From positions 1-21,044 of the forward strand of contig JAIRRG010000162.1 in assembly GCA_031256095.1 (NCBI GenBank): 21,044 nt of DNA. The letters run 5' to 3'. This DNA comes from Desulfobulbaceae bacterium (GTDB taxonomy: Bacteria > Desulfobacterota > Desulfobulbia > Desulfobulbales > Desulfocapsaceae). The notes under the pieces are model-generated. The model did no database searches. It was not told the origin of the DNA and saw only the letters and a program-made list of their open reading frames with translations. How positions within the stretch are numbered: position 1 is the stretch's first letter; each line of letters begins with the position of its first letter. Positions 6,589 to 13,108 of this stretch are shown here, piece after piece. The position numbers and the translations under genes are program-made.

Positions 6589-8055
6589 TCAGGGCGTATG
6601 GTGGTAGTTGGGCGCTTCCTTGGTGATGATGACGTCGTGGACGTGGGATTCCTTCAGGCCAGCGGCGGAAATGCGGACGAAGCGGGCTTTTTCCTGTAAT
6701 TCGGCAATACTGGCGGCGCCGACGTAGCCCATGCCGGAGCGCAGGCCGCCGAGCAGTTGGTAGATGACCCCGGCCAGCGAGCCGCGATAGGGCACCTTGC
6801 CTTCAATCCCTTCTGGCACATATTTTGAGCTACTGACGACATCTTCCTGGAAGTAGCGGTCGGCGGAGCCCTGGTTCATGGCGCCGAGCGACCCCATGCC
6901 ACGGTAACCTTTGTAGGTGCGTCCCTGGAAAAGAAAAGTTTCGCCCGGCGTTTCGTCGGCGCCAGCCAGGAGGCTGCCGATCATGACGCTATCGGCTCCG
7001 GCGCCGATGGCCTTGGTCAGATCGCCGGAATGCTTGATGCCGCCGTCGGAGATGATCGGGATGCCATGCCTGCGCCCGGCTTTGACGCATTTTTGGATCG
7101 CCGTCATCTGCGGCACGCCGACACCGGCAACGATGCGGGTGGTGCAGATCGAGCCTGGCCCAACCCCGACCTTGACGGCGTTGACCCCGGCTTTGATCAG
7201 GTCTTCGGTCGCCTCTTCGGTGGCGACGTTGCCGGCAATGATCTGCAAATCGGCAAAGGCGCCGCGCACCTGGCGCACCGCCCGCAGCACCCCTTCCGAA
7301 TGGCCGTGCGCCGAGTCGATGACCACGACATCAACCCCGGCTTTGATCAGACGCTCGGCGTGTTCCTCAATGTGGGCGTTAACGCCCAAAGCCGCGCCAA
7401 CAATCAGGCGGCCATAGCTGTCCTTGGTGGCGTGCGGGTATTTTTTGATTTTTTCCAGGTCTTTTATCGTGATCAGCCCCTTCAGAACCCCCTGGTCATC
7501 GACGACCAACAGTTTTTCAATACGGTGTTCGTGCAGAAGCGCCTTGGAATGCTCTAGAGTTATGCCAGGCTTGGCGGTGACCAGGTTGTGCGAGGTCATG
7601 ACGTCGGCGACCCGCAAATCGGCGTCGGAGACGAAGCGCAGGTCACGATTGGTGACGATTCCAGCCAACTGGCCGTTGTTCAATACCGGCAGGCCGGAAA
7701 TTTTGTAGGTGCTCATGATTTTTTGCACCTCGCCGACCGACTGGTTCTGATCGACGGTGATCGGATCGATGATCATGCCGGATTCGGATTTTTTGACCCG
7801 TTCCACCTCCATGATCTGCTCGTCAATGCTCATGTTTTTGTGGATGATGCCGATGCCGCCTTCCCGGGCCATGGCGATGGCGGTGGCGTGGCCGGTGACG
7901 GTATCCATGGCGGCGCTGATCAGAGGCGTCTTCAGGTTAATGCGGTCGGTGAGCCTGGTTTCCAGCGACACCGTGTTCGGCAGTACCTGAGAATGGGCGG
8001 GGACGAGAAGCAGGTCGTCAAAAGTCAAAGCCATTTCAATGGTATCCGATAGCAT
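6589..8055 (-). CDS. guaB: IMP dehydrogenase
   Basis: Oxidises IMP to XMP with NAD+, the committed step of guanine nucleotide synthesis. At 488 residues it has the normal bacterial length. The N-terminus MLSDTIEMALTFDDLLLVPA is typical. A pair of CBS domains occupies about 92-205 (MIIDPITV, then LVTAKPGITL). The catalytic loop GPGSICTTRI places the nucleophile Cys at 304. GGIKHSGDLTKAIGAGADSV binds the phosphate, and the flap region carries YRGMGSLGAM. ATG at 8055 is preceded by AAGGAG with 6 nt spacing. It is the first gene of a guaB-guaA unit, and guaA is read in the same frame just after its TGA. The gene diverges from the yciO-like gene. Confidence 0.98.
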   Translation of the reverse strand: MLSDTIEMALTFDDLLLVPAHSQVLPNTVSLETRLTDRINLKTPLISAAMDTVTGHATAIAMAREGGIGIIHKNMSIDEQIMEVERVKKSESGMIIDPITVDQNQSVGEVQKIMSTYKISGLPVLNNGQLAGIVTNRDLRFVSDADLRVADVMTSHNLVTAKPGITLEHSKALLHEHRIEKLLVVDDQGVLKGLITIKDLEKIKKYPHATKDSYGRLIVGAALGVNAHIEEHAERLIKAGVDVVVIDSAHGHSEGVLRAVRQVRGAFADLQIIAGNVATEEATEDLIKAGVNAVKVGVGPGSICTTRIVAGVGVPQMTAIQKCVKAGRRHGIPIISDGGIKHSGDLTKAIGAGADSVMIGSLLAGADETPGETFLFQGRTYKGYRGMGSLGAMNQGSADRYFQEDVVSSSKYVPEGIEGKVPYRGSLAGVIYQLLGGLRSGMGYVGAASIAELQEKARFVRISAAGLKESHVHDVIITKEAPNYHHTP

Positions 8056-8109
8056 AGACGCTCCTTTTGCCGTGAATGGGCGATTCGGGAAACAGGGGAA
8101 AGGGAAAGA

Positions 8110-8127
8110 TGGCCGGGCGCCCGGCCA
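8110..8127. promoter_or_regulatory. 18-bp perfect palindrome between guaB and yciO-like gene
   Basis: TGGCCGGGC is followed immediately by its reverse complement GCCCGGCCA, with no loop. It lies 54 nt before the guaB start and 83 nt before the start of the divergent gene. An uninterrupted dyad of this kind fits a dimeric regulator site better than a hairpin, but high GC makes chance symmetry easier. It is not a PurR-type box. Confidence 0.35.
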
Positions 8128-8210
8128 AGGATTTTCCGGCTGCGCCGATGGCGATAAGTGAGTACCATGGCCAAGAAAATCCCCGTGCTCCGTTCTTCAG
8201 GTCAACCATC

Positions 8211-8813
8211 ATGCTGCTCGCCATCAATCCCGACAATCCTCAGCCGCGGCTGGCGCAACAAGTCGTCGCCAAACTCAAAAACGGGGCGGTGATTTGCTAC
8301 CCCACCGACACCGGTTACGGCATCGGCTGCGATATTTTCAACGCCAAGGCGGTGAAACGGGTGATGCAGATCAAGCAGCGTCCGCAAAACAAGCCCTTTT
8401 CATTCGTCTGCCCACACCTGACCGACATCAGCGCCTACGCCCATGTCTCGAACACCGCCTACCGGCTCTTGAAAAAGTGCCTGCCCGGCCCTTATACCTT
8501 CGTCTTGCCGGGCAGCAAGCTGGTGCCCAAATTGATGCTGACCAAGCAGAAGACCGTCGGTATCCGCGTGCCCAATAACGCCATCTGCCAGCTCCTCGTT
8601 AAGAAACTCGGCAATCCCCTGGTCAATACCAGCCTGCCAGCCGATGCCGCCGCCAGCGATGCCAGCCTCGTACATGACGCCATCAGCCACCTCGTCGATG
8701 TGGTTGTCGACGGCGGCTTGATCTACGCCGAGCCATCTTCGGTGGTCGATCTGACCGGCGATGTCCCGGAGGTCATCCGCACGGGCAAGGGCGACGTCAG
8801 TCTTTTTTTGTGA
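8211..8813 (+). CDS. yciO: YciO/YrdC/Sua5-family protein
   Basis: A 200-residue single-domain protein. The start MLLAINPDNPQPRLAQQVV and the following ICYPTDTGYGIGCDIF match the YrdC-like fold that binds ATP and RNA; KQRPQNKPFSFVCPHLTDIS is the basic motif region, and NPLVNTSLPADAAASDAS is the second conserved block. Sua5/YrdC enzymes make threonylcarbamoyl-AMP for the t6A modification of tRNA. The HPDNPQ-like N-terminus and the lack of a Sua5 C-terminal domain point to the YciO branch, whose cellular role is less certain. ATG 8211 is preferred over an in-frame ATG at 8148 because it gives the family N-terminus. Its 3' end overlaps the oppositely directed ihfB-like gene by 17 bp. Confidence 0.85.
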   Translation: MLLAINPDNPQPRLAQQVVAKLKNGAVICYPTDTGYGIGCDIFNAKAVKRVMQIKQRPQNKPFSFVCPHLTDISAYAHVSNTAYRLLKKCLPGPYTFVLPGSKLVPKLMLTKQKTVGIRVPNNAICQLLVKKLGNPLVNTSLPADAAASDASLVHDAISHLVDVVVDGGLIYAEPSSVVDLTGDVPEVIRTGKGDVSLFL

Positions 8814-9081
8814 TCAGAGCTTCCTTCAGGGATTTGCTCATCGTAAAGTGCAGGGCCCGGCGTGGCGGGATGTCCATCACCTGACCGGTGCGTGGGTTTT
8901 TCGTGTTGCGGGGTTTCCGCGAGCGGATGGAAAAACTGCCAAAGCCCCGCAATTCAATACGGCGCTCCGCCTCCAGCCCGCGCGCCATAGTTTCGAGCAG
9001 GATGTCAACAGCCATTTCCACATCCTGCTTCTGCATCATCAATTCATCACTAACCATCTGTACTACATCTTTCTTCAGCAT
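8797..9081 (-). CDS. ihfB: IHF/HU-family DNA-bending protein, IHF beta-like
   Basis: A 94-residue protein of the histone-like HU/IHF fold, which binds the minor groove as a dimer and bends DNA. Visible motifs are MLKKDVVQMVSDELMMQK, RRIELRGFGSFSIRSRKPR and NPRTG, whose proline intercalates into DNA, followed by IPPRRALHFTMSKSLKEAL. GFGSF and the NP-x-TG arm are diagnostic of the family. The position after rpsA is that of ihfB in E. coli, so I use that symbol; the alpha subunit or HU cannot be excluded by sequence alone. ATG 9081 is taken because the longer form (from 9129) would begin inside the rpsA terminator stem. A separate promoter between 9082 and 9113 or read-through must drive it. Confidence 0.88.
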   Translation of the reverse strand: MLKKDVVQMVSDELMMQKQDVEMAVDILLETMARGLEAERRIELRGFGSFSIRSRKPRNTKNPRTGQVMDIPPRRALHFTMSKSLKEALITKKD

Positions 9082-9112
9082 ACTCACGTCCAAACGTACA
9101 GGGAAAACAGAT

Positions 9113-9155
9113 AAAAAGGCTTGCTCCATCTTGGAAAACCGTGAGGGAGCAAACC
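9113..9155 (-). terminator. Intrinsic terminator after rpsA
   Basis: On the minus strand GGTTTGCTCC and GGAGCAAGCC form a 10-bp stem with one G-T wobble, directly followed by a run of Ts (9117-9112 region). It begins 21 nt after the rpsA stop and ends about 30 nt before the ihfB-like start, so it should reduce read-through into that gene. Confidence 0.75.
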
Positions 9156-9176
9156 TTAAGTCAACGGCGGAAGCGC

Positions 9177-10883
9177 TTAGCTTTCGTTGTTCTGATTGCC
9201 GCTGGCCGCCGCCTTCAGCAGGTCGCCGAAGGTTGAGGGGCCATCATTATTCGGAGCCGCCGGCGGTTCCGTCGGCGTTCCATCCTCGTCGAGGGTTTTG
9301 ATCGACAGGCCAATTTTGCGGTCTTTTGCCGAGACGTTAATGACAATCGCTTCCAGGGTGTCGCCGACCTGATACATGCCGACCGGGGTTTTCACCTTGT
9401 CTTTGCTAATTTCCGAGACATGCACCAAACCTTCGATGCCTTCCTCCAGTTTCACAAAGATGCCAAAATCGGTGACATTGGTGATTTCACCTTTCACCAC
9501 CGTGCCCGCCGGATAGTGGTTGTAGGCGGCCTGCCACGGATCAGGCGTCAGCTGTTTGATGCCCAGCGAGAAGCGCTCGTTTTCCTTGTCAATTTTCAGG
9601 ACAACCGCCTGAATGGTCTCGCCCTTGGCGTATTTCTCCGAAGGGTGTTTGATCCGCTCAATCCACGACAGATCCGAGACATGGATCAGGCCGTCAATGC
9701 CGTCCTCAATGCCGATGAAGACACCGAAGTCGGTGATATTTTTGATCTTACCCTCAATGATCGAACCCACCGGGTAATTTTCAATGACCTGATCCCAGGG
9801 ATTGGGCAGAAGCTGCTTCATGCCAAGCGAGATGCGTTTGGTGTCTGGCTCAATGTTCAAGACCATGACATCCACCTCGTCGCCGACCGCCACCATCTTT
9901 GAAGGATGACGCGGCTTCTTCGACCACGTCATCTCCGAAACATGAATCAGGCCCTCGACGCCCTCCTCCAGTTCGACGAAGACACCGTAATCGGTGATGG
10001 AAACGATGCGGCCATGGGCCTTCTGGTTTACCGGATAGCGCTCAACCACCGATTCCCACGGGTCGGGACGCAGTTGCTTGACGCCCAGGGAAACGCGGTC
10101 ATGCTCGCGGTCGTATTTGAGGACTTTCACTTCCACTTCCTGGCCGACCTTGTACAGCTTGGCCGGATGGGAAACACGGCCCCAGGACAGGTCGGTAATA
10201 TGGCAAAGGCCGTCCATGCCGCCCATGTCGATAAACAGGCCGTAATCGGTGATATTGGTGACCGCGCCGCAGATGATATGGCCTTCCTGCAGTTTGTCGC
10301 GCATCTCCTCGCGCAGTTTGCTACGCTGCTCTTCGAGAATGGCGCGGCGGGAGATGACGACATTGTTGCGTTTCTTGTTGAATTTCAGAATCTTGAACGA
10401 GAAAGACTGACCAATGAGGGCATCCAGATCTTTGACCGGGCGCAGGTCAATCTGCGAGAACGGCAGAAAAGCGGGGACGCCAATATCAACCGACATGCCG
10501 CCCTTGACCCGGCTCTCGACCTTGCCGTCGATGGTGCCGTCAGCCTCCTGAATCTGGGCGATTTTCTCCCAGACCTTGATGGCGATGGCCTTCTCGCGGG
10601 ACAACAGCAGGCCGCCTTCGTCTTTGCGCCGCTCAACCAGGACTTCGAAGGTGTCGCCGACCTTGATGGCGTCAACGTCCTCCTGGCGGAATTCGGATTT
10701 TGGGATGTAGCTTTCGGCCTTGTCACCGATATCAACAAGGAAAAAATCGTCGATCATGCCAATGACGGTGCCAGTCGCCACGTCACCGACATTGATGACT
10801 TTGTTGTTCTCTTCCATTTCGAAGAGTTCGGCAAAGCTCAATTCTTCGGTGCCGTCGGTTGTGTTTTTCAGTTGTTCGCTCAT
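9177..10883 (-). CDS. rpsA: 30S ribosomal protein S1
   Basis: A 568-residue protein with six S1 OB-fold repeats at about residues 32-97, 114-180, 201-269, 287-356, 373-443 and 460-530. The first two are divergent, as expected for ribosome docking. The later four share the pattern ITDYGVFVELEEGVEGLIHV and end in SLGMKQL-x-PNPW. S1 brings mRNAs with weak ribosome binding sites to the 30S subunit and is long and six-domained in Gram-negative bacteria. AGGAAG at 10892-10897 (complement) lies 8 nt before the ATG. The short tail GSTFGDLLKAAASGN-like end is Asn/Ser-rich. Followed by an intrinsic terminator and then the ihfB-like gene, an order also seen in E. coli. Confidence 0.98.
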   Translation of the reverse strand: MSEQLKNTTDGTEELSFAELFEMEENNKVINVGDVATGTVIGMIDDFFLVDIGDKAESYIPKSEFRQEDVDAIKVGDTFEVLVERRKDEGGLLLSREKAIAIKVWEKIAQIQEADGTIDGKVESRVKGGMSVDIGVPAFLPFSQIDLRPVKDLDALIGQSFSFKILKFNKKRNNVVISRRAILEEQRSKLREEMRDKLQEGHIICGAVTNITDYGLFIDMGGMDGLCHITDLSWGRVSHPAKLYKVGQEVEVKVLKYDREHDRVSLGVKQLRPDPWESVVERYPVNQKAHGRIVSITDYGVFVELEEGVEGLIHVSEMTWSKKPRHPSKMVAVGDEVDVMVLNIEPDTKRISLGMKQLLPNPWDQVIENYPVGSIIEGKIKNITDFGVFIGIEDGIDGLIHVSDLSWIERIKHPSEKYAKGETIQAVVLKIDKENERFSLGIKQLTPDPWQAAYNHYPAGTVVKGEITNVTDFGIFVKLEEGIEGLVHVSEISKDKVKTPVGMYQVGDTLEAIVINVSAKDRKIGLSIKTLDEDGTPTEPPAAPNNDGPSTFGDLLKAAASGNQNNES

Positions 10884-10965
10884 AAAAATGACTTCCTGCG
10901 GACGTCGCGCCTGTTGTTGTTGATAATTTCCGCCGCTGACATGACTAACGGCGACCTATGGACCA

Positions 10966-10983
10966 AACCGGATTTAACCGGAT
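10966..10983. promoter_or_regulatory. Tandem AACCGGAT pair upstream of rpsA
   Basis: Two exact copies of AACCGGAT (10966-10973 and 10976-10983) start 10 bp apart, that is on the same DNA face, 83 nt before the rpsA start. Helical phasing suggests a possible operator or activator site. There is no known regulator match. Confidence 0.3.
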
Positions 10984-11009
10984 AAAGCTGCTTTTTCTAC
11001 CATAGCCAC

Positions 11010-11039
11010 ATTTTTTCGGCAATCGCAAAGCGAAAAAAT
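11010..11039. repeat. Inverted repeat between helicase gene and rpsA
   Basis: ATTTTTTCG (11010-11018) and CGAAAAAAT (11031-11039) form a 9-bp AT-rich stem around 12 nt. It lies 15 nt after the helicase stop codon. It lacks the GC stem plus T-run order of a classical terminator, so a bidirectional terminator role is only a guess. Confidence 0.4.
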
Positions 11040-11054
11040 GGCATGGAAACATCT

Positions 11055-12566
11055 TTAACGTCGCGGTGACGGCCGTCCGCCACGCCGGCGCCGGGTCCGC
11101 GCCGCTGGTTTACCGCTGGCTTCGCCACCGGATTTTTCAATTTTTGGCGGCAAGGCGGCGAGCAATTCCTCGTCCGGGGTGATGCAGGGCAGACTGTGGC
11201 CAATGTAGTTTTCAATCTCCGGCAGCATGAAAGCGCCTTCCTCGTCAGCGAAGCTAATTGCTACTCCGGCGGCCCCGGCCCGGCCAGTACGCCCGATGCG
11301 GTGGACATAATCCTCCGCCTCGTTCGGTAGCGTGTAGTTGACAACGTAGCTCACCTGGTCGATGTGCAGACCGCGCCCGGCGACATCGGTGGCGATGAGG
11401 ATTTTGGCGCCGCCGCTGCGGAAGCGTTCCAGCCGCCGTTCCCGCTTATCCTGAGGCACGTCGCCGGACAGTTCGGCGCAATCGATGCCGCGTTCGGCCA
11501 GGCGCTGAGCGAGGGAGTGGACTTCGCTTTTCATGTTGGCGAAGATCAAGGCCCGTCGGTCGGGATGCAGGCGGAGGAAATTATAGAGGACGACAAATTT
11601 TTCCTGGCCACTGACCAGATAAAGCCGCTGTTCAATGCTTCCTTGCGCCACCTGTTCCGGCTCGGCCTCGACGTATTCGGGTTCAATACACCATTGGGCG
11701 GCCAGCCGCCGCACGTCGTCAGAGACCGTTGCCGAAAACAGCATGGTCTGGCGCGTCTCTTTCTTCGGCAACTGGCCAACGATGCGGCGGACATCGGGGA
11801 TGAAACCCATGTCGAGCATCCGGTCGGCCTCATCGATGACGAGTATCCGGCAGTGGTCGAGGCGCAAGGCGCCGCGCTGAAGAAAATCAAGCAGCCGTCC
11901 GGGCGTCGCCGCCACCACCTCGGCCCCCTGGCGCAGGCGGCGCTCCTGTTCCTGCAATTCGGCGCCGCCGTAGACGGCCACCACCCGCGCGCCGCAGTAT
12001 TTGCCCAAGGCGGCTCCGTCTTTGGCAATCTGGGCCACCAGCTCCCGCGTTGGCGCGATGACCAAGGCCAGCGGCAAGCGCGGCTGTTCGCCGACGGCGC
12101 GTATTTCCAGGATGCGGGCGAAAATCGTCAGCAGAAAAACCGCGCTTTTGCCGGTGCCGGTGTTGGCCTTGCCGATCAGATTCTTGCCAGCCAGCACCGC
12201 CGGCAAGGCTTTGTCCTGAATCGGCGTGCAGTACTCGAACCCTTGCTCGTAAATACCGCGCATGAGTGGTGGCGGCAGCAGCAGGTCGTGAAAGCGGCTT
12301 TTGCTGTCCTGCGGCGGCACAATAAAATCCTCGGGCCGCCAACCATCCTCTGTGGATGTGGCCACGGTGGAGCCGCCGGACAAGGGGGCGATTGCGGCAC
12401 CTTTGTTTCGGCCTTTGCGCCGCCGCGGCGAGCGGGGCCGCCCGCCTTCGGCCTGTTGCTCATCATCAGTGACGGCGGTGTGGGTTACGGGCGTGGGATT
12501 TTTCCGCCCGGTGAAAACGAATTTTTTCAGGTGATGGATAGCTTGTTGCAGGAAATTTTTGATCAT
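11055..12566 (-). CDS. DEAD-box ATP-dependent RNA helicase, RhlB/RhlE type
   Basis: A 503-residue helicase. The N-terminal 85 residues are charged and low-complexity (EGGRPRSPRRRKGRN). The Q-motif region is FHDLLLPPPLMRGIYEQGF with CTPIQ at about 92-117; motif I ANTGTGKS at 134-141; Ia APTRELVAQ; Ib TPGRLLDF; motif II DEAD near 245-248; SAT at about 278-280; and in the second RecA domain ATDVAGRGLHIDQVSYVVNY and HRIGRTGRAG. The tail is Arg/Gly-rich (TRRRRGGRPSPRR), as in RNA-binding extensions. Such enzymes unwind short RNA duplexes in ribosome assembly or in the degradosome. The Q-motif wording is closest to RhlB, but I do not assign the symbol. No good ribosome binding site precedes ATG 12566. 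A short ORF ends 12 nt upstream, so coupled translation is possible. Confidence 0.95.
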   Translation of the reverse strand: MIKNFLQQAIHHLKKFVFTGRKNPTPVTHTAVTDDEQQAEGGRPRSPRRRKGRNKGAAIAPLSGGSTVATSTEDGWRPEDFIVPPQDSKSRFHDLLLPPPLMRGIYEQGFEYCTPIQDKALPAVLAGKNLIGKANTGTGKSAVFLLTIFARILEIRAVGEQPRLPLALVIAPTRELVAQIAKDGAALGKYCGARVVAVYGGAELQEQERRLRQGAEVVAATPGRLLDFLQRGALRLDHCRILVIDEADRMLDMGFIPDVRRIVGQLPKKETRQTMLFSATVSDDVRRLAAQWCIEPEYVEAEPEQVAQGSIEQRLYLVSGQEKFVVLYNFLRLHPDRRALIFANMKSEVHSLAQRLAERGIDCAELSGDVPQDKRERRLERFRSGGAKILIATDVAGRGLHIDQVSYVVNYTLPNEAEDYVHRIGRTGRAGAAGVAISFADEEGAFMLPEIENYIGHSLPCITPDEELLAALPPKIEKSGGEASGKPAARTRRRRGGRPSPRR

Positions 12567-12578
12567 GAAAAACCGGAA

Positions 12579-12755
12579 TTACTTGCCGACGATCGGCAGT
12601 TCGTAAATATAAAGGCCAAACAATTGGTCATAGTTGGCGATCGCCTTGGGTGGCCCGATGTGGAGAAGCGGCGGGCCGGATCGCTGGACTGTCAGGTTTG
12701 CCGACAGGGAGGCTTCCAAATTGGAAAGGATATACGATTTTCTGCCGATCAGCAC
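12579..12755 (-). CDS. Short hypothetical ORF upstream of the helicase gene
   Basis: The frame begins after a TGA, with GTG at 12755 as the first candidate start, and ends at TAA 12579-12581, 12 nt before the helicase ATG. The 58 residues (VLIGRKSYILSNLEASLSAN, then HIGPPKAIANYDQLFG, then LYIYELPIVGK) read like a real protein end with balanced composition, but I recognise no family and see no ribosome binding site. It may be the C-terminal remnant of a decayed gene. Confidence is low. Confidence 0.3.
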   Translation of the reverse strand: MLIGRKSYILSNLEASLSANLTVQRSGPPLLHIGPPKAIANYDQLFGLYIYELPIVGK

Positions 12756-12955
12756 GAAGAAAATAGAGCGACGACGCTGGCTTCAAAGCCGCCGCCGCAT
12801 CGGAGGTAATGATTGCCCCCAGGCAAGGGCTTGCCGGCTCTCTCGCCGTTGGCCGCGGCTTGTGGGGTTCCTCTCACCGTAATATCGAGGCCAGAGGCGC
12901 CATCATAGGCATCAACCGTGGCGTGGGTCCCATAGCCAATTTCTGATTTTTTCAT
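12749..12955 (-). pseudogene. Possible IS5-type transposase fragment
   Basis: The segment begins MKKSEIGYGTHATVDAYDGA, which resembles the block (K-I-H-A-T-V-D-A with following Gly) found between the first and second catalytic Asp of IS5-family DDE transposases. Resemblance fades after about 20-30 residues into Gly/Ala-rich sequence ending at a TGA (12749-12751). No terminal inverted repeats, no other catalytic blocks and no target duplication were found. A coincidental ORF or another family remains possible. Confidence 0.3.
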
Positions 12956-12997
12956 GAGCATCTCCAAAATCCATAGGTCATAAACGTGATAGTCTTG

Positions 12998-13003
12998 TAT
13001 AAT
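12998..13003 (+). promoter_or_regulatory. Candidate -10 box for ilvD
   Basis: A perfect TATAAT preceded by TTG lies 106 nt before the ilvD ATG. The matching -35 region (AGGTCA at about 12975-12980) is poor. The leader between them is about 95 nt; it shows short complementary stretches (CTTG with CAAG) but no clear attenuator peptide rich in Ile, Val or Leu. Confidence 0.35.
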
Positions 13004-13108
13004 GCCGCAAAATCATCCAGAATTTCAACTTGTTTTCTCAAGCCCATCGGTTTTATTGCCACAAGCTGAGTTTATTGGTTTCAATCCATTTTTCGTGAAG
13101 GTGTTTTT

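Noticed and set aside
6586..6591. Selenocysteine at the guaB TGA
   Set aside because: GuaB ends at its usual C-terminal length and no conserved Cys/Sec position is known there; no SECIS-like hairpin directly follows. Plain read-through cannot be fully excluded.
9906..10985. Long open frame antisense to rpsA, starting MTRLLRPRHL
   Set aside because: It mirrors the S1 repeats codon by codon and has no ribosome binding site or recognisable domain; high-GC genes often leave long open antisense frames.
11364..12809. 481-codon plus-strand frame opposite the helicase gene
   Set aside because: It is the complement of a clear DEAD-box helicase with all motifs intact; the plus-strand translation shows no domain.
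12749..12955. S-adenosylmethionine decarboxylase N-terminus
   Set aside because: GYGTHATVDAYD faintly recalls SpeD, but the catalytic SESHIS-like block is missing and the downstream sequence does not fit.
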